DNA from: Methylovulum sp. | Lineage (GTDB): Bacteria > Pseudomonadota > Gammaproteobacteria > Methylococcales > Methylomonadaceae | Reading direction: 5' to 3' | Assembly (NCBI GenBank): GCA_016919605.1 | Contig: JACXTQ010000285.1 | Coordinates: 1-5,444 of the forward strand | Length of the DNA stretch: 5,444 bases | In this document: positions 1-5,238 of the stretch, piece after piece | Layout of the letters: each line of letters starts with the position of its first letter | Numbering within the stretch: position 1 is the stretch's first letter | Notes under the pieces: model-generated | The model's database searches: none | What the model was told of the DNA's origin: nothing | Seen by the model: only the letters and a program-made list of their open reading frames with translations | Position numbers and translations under genes: made by a program

Positions 1-1
1 C

Positions 2-133
2 ATGGGGTTCATCTTAGATCTCACTTCAATGTTAAAAGAGCCAGCTGGCATGGTCGGCGCGGTTGTAGTTATTGGTGCTATTTATGCGTTAGTCAAATGG
101 GTATTTGCTGAGCACCCAGACGACGAAAAATAA
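2..133 (+). CDS. Small single-pass membrane peptide (43 aa), or C-terminus of a longer protein cut by the window edge
   Basis: An open frame begins with ATG at base 2 and stops at TAA 131-133. The peptide has a short amphipathic N-terminus (MGFILDLTSMLKEPAG), one hydrophobic segment at about residues 17-36 (VGAVVVIGAIYALVKW at its core) and an acidic hydrophilic tail (AEHPDDEK). This is the layout of a small one-pass inner-membrane protein. Because the ATG lies at the very edge, its ribosome binding site cannot be seen and the frame may continue upstream, so this could be the tail of a larger membrane protein. A strong hairpin 25 bp after the stop supports a real gene end here. I do not recognise a family and assign no function. 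Confidence 0.5.
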   Translation: MGFILDLTSMLKEPAGMVGAVVVIGAIYALVKWVFAEHPDDEK

Positions 134-158
134 GCCGTCAACACATCCCGCCATACTT

Positions 159-197
159 TAAGGCCGCTAACCGGTTTATGACAGGTTAGTGGCCTTA
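159..197 (+). terminator. Long hairpin after the 43-codon frame, probable transcription terminator with a weak U-tract
   Basis: The arms TAAGGCCGCTAACC (159-172) and GGTTAGTGGCCTTA (184-197) pair over 14 positions with a single G-T wobble, leaving an 11-nt loop. It sits 25 bp downstream of the stop at 131-133. The run after the stem is GTCGTTTAG, not a clean T-tract, so termination may be inefficient, or the hairpin may serve mainly as an RNA-stabilising 3' end. It separates the upstream gene from the HTTM-DCC gene. Confidence 0.55.
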
Positions 198-207
198 GTC
201 GTTTAGG

Positions 208-216
208 GGAGGTGAT
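208..216 (+). promoter_or_regulatory. Near-perfect Shine-Dalgarno sequence with no canonical start at the right distance
   Basis: GGAGGTGAT is a nine-base complement of the conserved 3' end of 16S rRNA. The HTTM-DCC ATG lies 66 bases downstream, much too far for direct use. At usual spacing the only start-like codon is ATT at 221-223, which would open a 24-codon frame ending at TGA 293-295, overlapping the HTTM-DCC start. A GTG at 212 shares that frame but lies inside the SD itself. This could be a ribosome-loading site for a coupled leader peptide, a standby site, or chance. Confidence 0.35.
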
Positions 217-282
217 AAATATTTACCCCACGGATTACAGTTTTATTTTACAATTCATTCATTTTTTTCGAAAAATGCTGAA

Positions 283-2187
283 ATGTCTAAATTGATCGCC
301 TCTAAGCTCCTTGCCTTGCTTGCCAAGCAAGTTCCCGCCACTGGGATTGGCCTGTTCCGTATCGCCTACGGCTTGGTGAACTTGCAAGAAATTCTGTTCT
401 TGTATTATTTCAACCATCTGATTTTTGACCCCATCCCGTTCATAGATGTCGAGTTTCCGACCATCCCCTTGTTTTTATGCCTGTGGGGCGTGGTGGCCGC
501 CGCCATTGCCGTTGGCTACCGTTACCAGTCGGCACTTATCTGCAACTATATTTTTTGGTTGGTGTTCATCAATTTTACGCCCATGCAGCGTGATTTTGAC
601 GGCGGTTTCGATTTGTTCATGCTCGGCAGCAATTTTTTCCTGCTGTTTATGCCGGGCGATAAAGCATTTTCTTTAGATAGCCTACGCCATAAGCTCAGTA
701 CCCCGTTTGTGCATTATAGCCGCTACCCGCAAGCCACCGTGTCCGTGTTGGCCTATTATCTGCCGGTGGCGATTTGTTTGGGTTTTTTGTATTTCGATTC
801 GGTGATACACAAGCTGTTTGCCGAACATTGGCGCAACGGCCTAGGCTCTTGGTTGCCCTCGACCCAGCCTTACTATGTTTCGGCCTTGGATATGTCTTGG
901 CTGCTCAATAACGAGTGGCTGGAAAAGGCCATTGGTTACACCATTATGGTGTTCCAATTTACCTTTTTGTTCCTATTTGCCCATCGCCGTTTGCGCGTGG
1001 TTTATCTGTTCCTAGGTATGGCGATGCACTTGGGCATCGCTTTGTCGCTGAACATCTATCCGTTTGGCGTGGGGATGCTCTGTTTTTATACGCTACTGGT
1101 GCCATTTAGTTTTTGGCGGCGAGTAGGGCAGTGGCTGTGCGCCCCGGCACCGCGATTGACGGTGTTTTATGATAAGCAATGTCCGTTGTGTAACCGCACG
1201 GTGCTGATCTTGAACCATTTCGATATTTTCAAGTGCATCGACTTTAAAAACGCCCAAGATTATGCAAGCCATTATCCGGCGCTGGCGGCGCTTAGCCCGG
1301 CCACCTTGCTCACCGATTTGTACGCGCTGGACGGCCAGAACCGTCTTTATGCCGGGGTGGACACTTATATCCAAATTTTAAAAAAAATGCGCTGGCTGGC
1401 TCCTGTGGGGCTTATTTTGGGTTTACCGGGCATTTACTCGTTAGCGACAAGGCAATATCGAGCCATTGCCGATGCGCGGGGGCGGGTTCAATGCAATACG
1501 GATTGCCTGATTACCCAGCCCTTGCCTGATAACACCTGGTATCAACGCTATTTTGTGCTTATGGCGGCGCAAAAACCCAAGGCTTTCACCCGTAAGCTAA
1601 GTAAAATACTGGTTGCCATTTTGATGTTGCAATTGAACAGCACCGTCCATTACGGCATTATTTACCGGCTCGATATTGACACCTCGCAACATGTGCTGAC
1701 GGATACGCTGGCCAAGGGCAGCAACGCGCTGCTGGAACTGTCGCAAACGGTGTTGGGCATCGCCCCGCACGCGCTGTACTTGCATGACCATTTTGCCGGT
1801 TATGACCGTATTGTCGCTATTACTTATACCGATGCCCAAGGCGTTGAGCAATGGTTGCCCTTTGTTAACCAGCAAGGCCGCCTGCTGGCCCCTAATTGGG
1901 GGCGGGTGCATTCGATGTGGGCTAACATTGCCGTGACCCCGACCATCAATAATGTCCGTCTGCAAAAATTCATCATGAAGGTGACGGCGTTTTGGGGGCA
2001 TCAATTGGGCTTAAACCTCAATAACACCGTGTTTCATATCCAACTTAAAAAGATTGACGCGCCCAATGACTGGGTTTACGATCAATTGCACCGCAATTTT
2101 GCCGCCCCGTGGGTCACTATCGGAACGGTAAAATGGACCAACAATGTCATCGGGTATGATTTGCCGAATAATATCAACTCGCTATGA
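283..2187 (+). CDS. HTTM-domain membrane protein fused to a DCC (DUF393) thiol-disulfide domain
   Basis: A 634-residue multi-spanning membrane protein in three parts. Residues about 20-285 form an HTTM domain, the membrane region shared with vitamin K-dependent gamma-carboxylase, with hydrophobic segments near 24-43, 62-80, 82-97, 108-123, 153-172, 216-234 and 239-279. The stretch HKL at 176-178 followed by W183 and G186 resembles the segment of animal carboxylase that carries the catalytic-base lysine, as I recall it; K177 would be the equivalent, and H249 (MAMHLGIA) lies in a later helix. Residues about 291-395 match the DCC/DUF393 family, with the hallmark VFYDKQCPLC (Cys300, Cys303), a thioredoxin-like redox motif; C404 and C408 follow. 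A further hydrophobic segment (about 442-460) precedes a C-terminal region of about 170 residues that I cannot assign. Substrate and reaction are unknown; membrane-linked redox or modification chemistry is an inference. ATG 283 is the only usual start in this frame after the TAG at 196-198, and it lacks an adjacent Shine-Dalgarno sequence. Confidence 0.88.
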   Translation: MSKLIASKLLALLAKQVPATGIGLFRIAYGLVNLQEILFLYYFNHLIFDPIPFIDVEFPTIPLFLCLWGVVAAAIAVGYRYQSALICNYIFWLVFINFTPMQRDFDGGFDLFMLGSNFFLLFMPGDKAFSLDSLRHKLSTPFVHYSRYPQATVSVLAYYLPVAICLGFLYFDSVIHKLFAEHWRNGLGSWLPSTQPYYVSALDMSWLLNNEWLEKAIGYTIMVFQFTFLFLFAHRRLRVVYLFLGMAMHLGIALSLNIYPFGVGMLCFYTLLVPFSFWRRVGQWLCAPAPRLTVFYDKQCPLCNRTVLILNHFDIFKCIDFKNAQDYASHYPALAALSPATLLTDLYALDGQNRLYAGVDTYIQILKKMRWLAPVGLILGLPGIYSLATRQYRAIADARGRVQCNTDCLITQPLPDNTWYQRYFVLMAAQKPKAFTRKLSKILVAILMLQLNSTVHYGIIYRLDIDTSQHVLTDTLAKGSNALLELSQTVLGIAPHALYLHDHFAGYDRIVAITYTDAQGVEQWLPFVNQQGRLLAPNWGRVHSMWANIAVTPTINNVRLQKFIMKVTAFWGHQLGLNLNNTVFHIQLKKIDAPNDWVYDQLHRNFAAPWVTIGTVKWTNNVIGYDLPNNINSL

Positions 2188-2217
2188 CCTTGTTAAGGGG
2201 CGGCATGACTTTAATTA

Positions 2218-2246
2218 TTGCATGAATGCGTGAGCCATGATATAAA
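2218..2246 (+). promoter_or_regulatory. Sigma-70-type promoter for the small lipoprotein gene
   Basis: A -35 element TTGCAT (2218-2223) is separated by exactly 17 bp from a -10 element TATAAA (2241-2246). TG at 2238-2239, one base before the -10, makes an extended -10. Transcription would start near 2253, giving a 5' leader of about 60 nt. It lies just after the HTTM-DCC stop, so the lipoprotein gene appears to be its own transcription unit. Confidence 0.6.
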
Positions 2247-2300
2247 TTGCCCGTGCTTTCATTCATTGACGCACAATAAATAAAATAAGTTAAACCCCTT

Positions 2301-2307
2301 TGGAGGA
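2301..2307 (+). promoter_or_regulatory. Ribosome binding site of the small lipoprotein gene
   Basis: TGGAGGA lies seven bases before the ATG at 2315. It is the strongest correctly spaced Shine-Dalgarno sequence for an ATG in the window, and it is the main reason to accept such a short reading frame as a gene. Confidence 0.75.
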
Positions 2308-2314
2308 TAATATT

Positions 2315-2428
2315 ATGAAAAAAATTCTAGCACTTTTGGCTATGGCATTGATGGTAGTTGGCTTGTCTGGCTGTATGGATGATCCAGATGGTTCAAAACA
2401 AAAAGTTTCTAGTTCAATCGAACTGTAA
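2315..2428 (+). CDS. Small lipoprotein (37 aa precursor) with signal peptide and lipobox
   Basis: The 37-residue product begins with a textbook lipoprotein signal: KK at 2-3, a hydrophobic core (ILALLAMALMVVG) and the lipobox LSGC, with the acylated Cys at residue 20. Cleavage by signal peptidase II would leave an 18-residue lipopeptide, CMDDPDGSKQKVSSSIEL. Position +2 is Met rather than Asp, so by the Lol rule of enterobacteria it should go to the outer membrane. The gene has its own good promoter (2218-2246), a strong ribosome binding site (2301-2307) and an intrinsic terminator 17 bp after its stop, all pointing to a genuine, perhaps highly expressed, single-gene unit. The signal resembles those of entericidin-like peptides, but the mature part has no motif I recognise. 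Function unknown. Confidence 0.8.
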   Translation: MKKILALLAMALMVVGLSGCMDDPDGSKQKVSSSIEL

Positions 2429-2445
2429 ATAAAAGCTTTTGGAAC

Positions 2446-2480
2446 AAAAAAAAACCCGGTCTTAAGGCCGGGTTTTTTTT
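2446..2480. terminator. Bidirectional intrinsic terminator between the lipoprotein gene and rimO
   Basis: A nine-A run (2446-2454), a GC-rich stem CCCGGTC/GGCCGGG (2455-2461 with 2466-2472, one G-T wobble) closing a TTAA tetraloop, and an eight-T run (2473-2480). Symmetry gives a U-tract on both strands, so it can end the plus-strand lipoprotein transcript and the minus-strand gmk-rimO transcript, whose last stop is 25 bp away. Confidence 0.92.
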
Positions 2481-2505
2481 GTCCGGCAAAAAGCGGCGGC
2501 AAGCT

Positions 2506-3819
2506 TTACACCAACCGCCCCCACATATCATACTCATCAGCCTCTTCCAGTTCGACCTGGACAAAGTCGCCGACTTTTAAGTGCGTGGCTCCGTCAATAA
2601 ACACCTGTCCGTCAATCTCTGGCGCGTCGGCACGGCTTCTGGCCACCGCCCCTTCTGCAACCACTTCATCAACCAGAACGGTTTCAATTTTGCCGATACG
2701 TTGTTGCAAGCGTTCGGCACTAATGATGGCCTGATGCGCCATAAATCGCGCTAGCCGCTCTTGTTTCAGCTCTTTCGGCACGGCATCGGGCAGGGCGTTG
2801 GCCGCCGCACCGCGTACTGGCGAATAGGCAAAACAGCCAACCCTATCCAATTGCGCCTCGCTTAAAAAGTCCAGCAGCTCGGTAAATTCCTGCTCGGTTT
2901 CGCCGGGGAAGCCGACAATAAAAGTGCTGCGCAAGGTGATCTCCGGGCAGATGGCTCGCCACGCCTTGATGCGCTCCAGATTGTTTTGGCTGGCGGCGGG
3001 GCGTTTCATCAGCTTGAGGATGCGGCTGTTGGCATGTTGGAAGGGAATGTCCAGATAGGGCAGGATTTTTCCTTCCGCCATCAACGGGATCACCGCATCG
3101 ACATGCGGATAAGGGTAGACGTAGTGCATCCGCACCCATATTCCTAAATCACCCAAGGCCTCCGCCAAATCGTAAAAGCGCGTCTGTACGGTGCGCCCAC
3201 GCCAATCACGTGGCTGGTATTTGACATCTAGGCCGTAAGCACTGGTGTCTTGCGAGACCACCAGCAGTTCTTTGACACCCGCTTGCGCCAAGCGTTCGGC
3301 TTCCAACAGGACATCATCGACCGGACGGCTGACCAAGTCGCCGCGCATGGACGGGATAATGCAAAACGTGCAACGGTGATTGCAGCCTTCGGAGATTTTT
3401 AAATAGGCGTAGTGGTTGGGTGTCAGTTTCACGCCTTGTGGCGGTAGTAAGCTGGTGAACGGGTCATGGCGTGGCGGCAAATGCTCACGCACCGAAGCCA
3501 CTACTTCATCAATGGCGTGGGCGCCGGTCACTTTGAGCACTTGCGGGTGGCGGGCGCGGATTTCATCTTCACGCGCACCTAGGCAGCCGGTGACGATAAC
3601 TTTGCCGTTTTCCGCCAAGGCTTCGCCGATGCTGTCCAATGATTCTTCCACGGCGGCATCAATAAAGCCGCAGGTGTTGACGACCACCAAATCGGCATCT
3701 TGATAAGTGGGGGAAATGGTGTAGCCGTCGGTGCGAAGTTGGGTCAGGATGCGTTCGCTATCGACTAGGGCTTTGGGGCAACCTAAACTGATAAAGCCCA
3801 CTGTTGGCGTATATGTCAT
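2506..3819 (-). CDS. rimO: Ribosomal protein S12 methylthiotransferase RimO (radical SAM)
   Basis: The enzyme adds a methylthio group to the conserved aspartate of ribosomal protein S12 (Asp88 in E. coli numbering), using S-adenosylmethionine and two iron-sulfur clusters in the cytoplasm. The 437 residues match the usual length of about 440. The N-terminal UPF0004 domain opens with GFISLGCPKALVDSE and supplies C14, C50 (VVNTCGF) and C79 (VTGCLG). The radical SAM core carries EGCNHRCTFC with C146, C150 and C153, followed by IPSMRG. The C-terminal TRAM domain (about 374-437) begins after QQRIGK and contains RADAPEIDGQVF, a motif that favours RimO over the related tRNA enzyme MiaB. The ATG at 3817-3819 puts the conserved N-terminus at the right place, although no strong Shine-Dalgarno precedes it. 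It lies 51 bp after gmk on the same strand with no terminator between, so it is probably co-transcribed. Confidence 0.97.
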   Translation of the reverse strand: MTYTPTVGFISLGCPKALVDSERILTQLRTDGYTISPTYQDADLVVVNTCGFIDAAVEESLDSIGEALAENGKVIVTGCLGAREDEIRARHPQVLKVTGAHAIDEVVASVREHLPPRHDPFTSLLPPQGVKLTPNHYAYLKISEGCNHRCTFCIIPSMRGDLVSRPVDDVLLEAERLAQAGVKELLVVSQDTSAYGLDVKYQPRDWRGRTVQTRFYDLAEALGDLGIWVRMHYVYPYPHVDAVIPLMAEGKILPYLDIPFQHANSRILKLMKRPAASQNNLERIKAWRAICPEITLRSTFIVGFPGETEQEFTELLDFLSEAQLDRVGCFAYSPVRGAAANALPDAVPKELKQERLARFMAHQAIISAERLQQRIGKIETVLVDEVVAEGAVARSRADAPEIDGQVFIDGATHLKVGDFVQVELEEADEYDMWGRLV

Positions 3820-3870
3820 AAATGTATTAAAGTTAAACGATATTAAAAAGAGGGGAGATGCACTAAAGGC

Positions 3871-4485
3871 TCAAGACAGTAGGGCGGACAGTAAATCCTG
3901 GAGTTTGTGTTGTTGCCGGACGCGTGTCAGGCGCTGGCTGAGGATAATGGCGCTAAGTTCGGCTAAGGCTTGGTTAAAGTCATCATTGACCACCAGATAG
4001 TCAAATTCGGGGTAATGGCTCATTTCCGTTACCGCATCCCGCATTCTTCGGGCGATAATGCCGTCATCATCTTGGCCACGGCCCCGCAGGCGTTGCTCCA
4101 GCACGGCAATGGACGGCGGCAGGATAAAGATAGCTAGGCTGTCCGGCCATAATTGCTTGATCTGCTCGGCCCCTTGCCAGTCGATTTCTAAAATCACATC
4201 GACACCGTGGTTTAGGCTCTCTTGCACCGTTTGCCGTGCCGTGCCATAAAAATTATCAAACACCCGCGCATGTTCCAAAAATGCCTGTTCCGCCAACATG
4301 GTTTGAAATTGGGTGACGGAGACGAAATAATAATCTCGCCCATCCGCTTCACCGGGGCGCATGGTGCGGGTGGTATGGGAAATGGATACGGCCAGGTTGT
4401 CCGTAGCCGCCACCAGTTGCTTGACCAGACTGGTTTTGCCCGCCCCCGAAGGTGCGGAAATAATGTAAAGTGTGCCGATTGTCAT
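3871..4485 (-). CDS. gmk: Guanylate kinase
   Basis: It phosphorylates GMP to GDP with ATP, a cytoplasmic step essential for GTP and dGTP supply and for recycling cGMP and GMP. From ATG 4485 the protein has 204 residues, close to the 207 of E. coli Gmk. It shows the P-loop APSGAGKTS (11-19), a complete guanylate kinase signature TTRTMRPGEADGRDYYFV (38-55) that binds GMP, FDNFYGT (76-82), the Walker B-like LEIDWQGA (99-106), and the arginine-rich lid near RLRGRGQDDDGIIARRM. An in-frame TTG at 4509 would add eight residues, but ATG 4485 gives the usual family N-terminus directly before the P-loop strand and has a weak AGG seven bases upstream. The next gene, rimO, follows after 51 bp. The frequent downstream partner rpoZ is not present here. 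Confidence 0.96.
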   Translation of the reverse strand: MTIGTLYIISAPSGAGKTSLVKQLVAATDNLAVSISHTTRTMRPGEADGRDYYFVSVTQFQTMLAEQAFLEHARVFDNFYGTARQTVQESLNHGVDVILEIDWQGAEQIKQLWPDSLAIFILPPSIAVLEQRLRGRGQDDDGIIARRMRDAVTEMSHYPEFDYLVVNDDFNQALAELSAIILSQRLTRVRQQHKLQDLLSALLS

Positions 4486-4523
4486 AAGAGCCTGTACGCG
4501 GGGAAACAAAATATCAACGCCCT

Positions 4524-4531
4524 ATTTTATA
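4524..4531 (-). promoter_or_regulatory. Candidate -10 element of the gmk-rimO promoter
   Basis: Read on the minus strand this is TATAAAAT, placing a transcription start about 30 bases before the gmk ATG, a sensible leader length. No convincing -35 hexamer lies 16-18 bp upstream, so the assignment rests on the -10 and its position. Confidence 0.35.
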
Positions 4532-4548
4532 CGCAATAGCCCCTGATC

Positions 4549-4569
4549 CACAGCATAAAGAACGCTGTG
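4549..4569. repeat. Inverted repeat in the gmk/Nudix divergent intergenic region
   Basis: CACAGC (4549-4554) and GCTGTG (4564-4569) form a perfect 6-bp dyad with a 9-bp spacer. It lies about 18 bp upstream of the candidate gmk -10 and 28 bp before the Nudix ATG, where a regulator could touch both genes. It is not followed by a T-run and is unlikely to be a terminator. A chance dyad of this size is possible. Confidence 0.3.
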
Positions 4570-4597
4570 CCACTATCCACCAACCTTTTATCCATTT

Positions 4598-5170
4598 ATG
4601 TCAACACGCGGCCCTTGGCAAATCCTGAGCGAAAAACTGATCTACGAAAACCCGTGGATACGCATAGACTATCACGATGTCCTAAACCCTAAGGGCGCAC
4701 CGGGCATGTACGCCACGGTGGACTTTAAAAATTGGGCGATAGGCATCGTGCCCATTGATGAAGATGGCTACACTTACATTGTCGGCCAATACCGTTTCCC
4801 GCTACAAGAATACAGTTGGGAAATTCCCGAAGGCGGCGGCCACAAAGACGCGACCTTACTGGCTTCGGCCCAGCGTGAGTTGTTGGAAGAAACTGGCATC
4901 AGCGCGGCCAATTGGGAGATGATCTATGAGTTTAATACCAGCAATTCCATCACCAATGAGCGGGCGTATATCTTTTTGGCCACCGGCCTGAGCTTTGGCG
5001 AAGCCGAACCTGAGGACACCGAAGAACTGGCGGTGAAAAAAATCCTGTTCAGCGAATTGCTGGAGATGGTTTACCGCAATGAAGTGAAAGACAGCCTGAC
5101 GGTGATAGGCGTGTTGATGGCGGCGAAAGCATTGGCGGGCAAATCAGGTGAAAAAATCGCCATTCCCTGA
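4598..5170 (+). CDS. Nudix hydrolase, ADP-ribose pyrophosphatase-like
   Basis: The 190-residue cytoplasmic protein belongs to the Nudix superfamily, which cleaves nucleoside diphosphates linked to another group. The N-terminal half has the layout of ADP-sugar pyrophosphatases: WAIGIVPIDEDGYTYIVGQY (46-65), then RFPLQEYSWEIPEGGG (66-81). The Nudix box runs from G79 to I101 with RELLEETGI (93-101), giving the metal-binding glutamates E94, E97 and E98. The first glutamate of the consensus box is replaced by Ala85, next to Asp84. Likely substrates are ADP-ribose or a sugar nucleotide, but the substrate cannot be read from sequence. The gene is divergent from gmk. Its ATG has no clear Shine-Dalgarno, and no other upstream start fits better. 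No terminator is seen after the stop. Confidence 0.9.
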   Translation: MSTRGPWQILSEKLIYENPWIRIDYHDVLNPKGAPGMYATVDFKNWAIGIVPIDEDGYTYIVGQYRFPLQEYSWEIPEGGGHKDATLLASAQRELLEETGISAANWEMIYEFNTSNSITNERAYIFLATGLSFGEAEPEDTEELAVKKILFSELLEMVYRNEVKDSLTVIGVLMAAKALAGKSGEKIAIP

Positions 5171-5181
5171 GATAGGCTCTG

Positions 5182-5210
5182 TTGGCACAAAGTAACTTTT
5201 ATGTTACCTT
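5182..5210 (+). promoter_or_regulatory. Putative promoter/operator of the toxin-antitoxin operon
   Basis: An inverted repeat with arms AAAGTAAC (5189-5196) and GTTACCTT (5203-5210), one mismatch and a six-base spacer, lies about 28 bp before the toxin start. A -35-like TTGGCA (5182-5187) sits 17 bp before TACCTT (5205-5210), a poor -10, so the dyad covers the likely promoter spacer and -10. In toxin-antitoxin systems of this kind the antitoxin usually represses its own operon by binding such a palindrome; that role here is inferred from position. Confidence 0.5.
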
Positions 5211-5238
5211 ATGCCTTTCAAGCCAATTCAGGATGAAG

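Noticed and set aside
1093..2004. Minus-strand open frames (1093-1374 and 1597-2004) inside the HTTM-DCC gene
   Set aside because: They lie opposite recognised or continuous coding sequence, with arginine/glutamine-rich low-complexity products typical of antisense shadows.
2188..2217. Possible terminator for the HTTM-DCC gene (CCTTGTTAAGG)
   Set aside because: The stem is only four base pairs with no T-run, so it does not support a terminator.
2266..2286. TTGACG (2266-2271) with TAAAAT (2281-2286) as a promoter for the lipoprotein gene
   Set aside because: The spacer is only 9 bp, too short for sigma-70. The 17-bp spaced pair at 2218-2246 is better.
2315..2428. Calling the small lipoprotein an entericidin or LptM homologue
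   Set aside because: Only the generic signal peptide and lipobox match; the mature 18 residues lack the conserved motifs of either family as I know them.
2290..2502. Minus-strand open frame of 70 codons across the lipoprotein gene and terminator
   Set aside because: It runs through the intrinsic terminator and is antisense to a gene with a clear lipobox, ribosome binding site and promoter; its product resembles nothing.
3416..4000. Plus-strand open frames opposite rimO and gmk (3416-3703, 3731-4000)
   Set aside because: They are antisense to strongly conserved genes, one spanning the gmk-rimO junction, with serine-rich or basic products of no recognised family.
4486..4509. TTG start at 4509 giving guanylate kinase eight extra N-terminal residues
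   Set aside because: TTG is a rare start, lacks a Shine-Dalgarno and adds residues not typical of the family. ATG 4485 yields the normal N-terminus.
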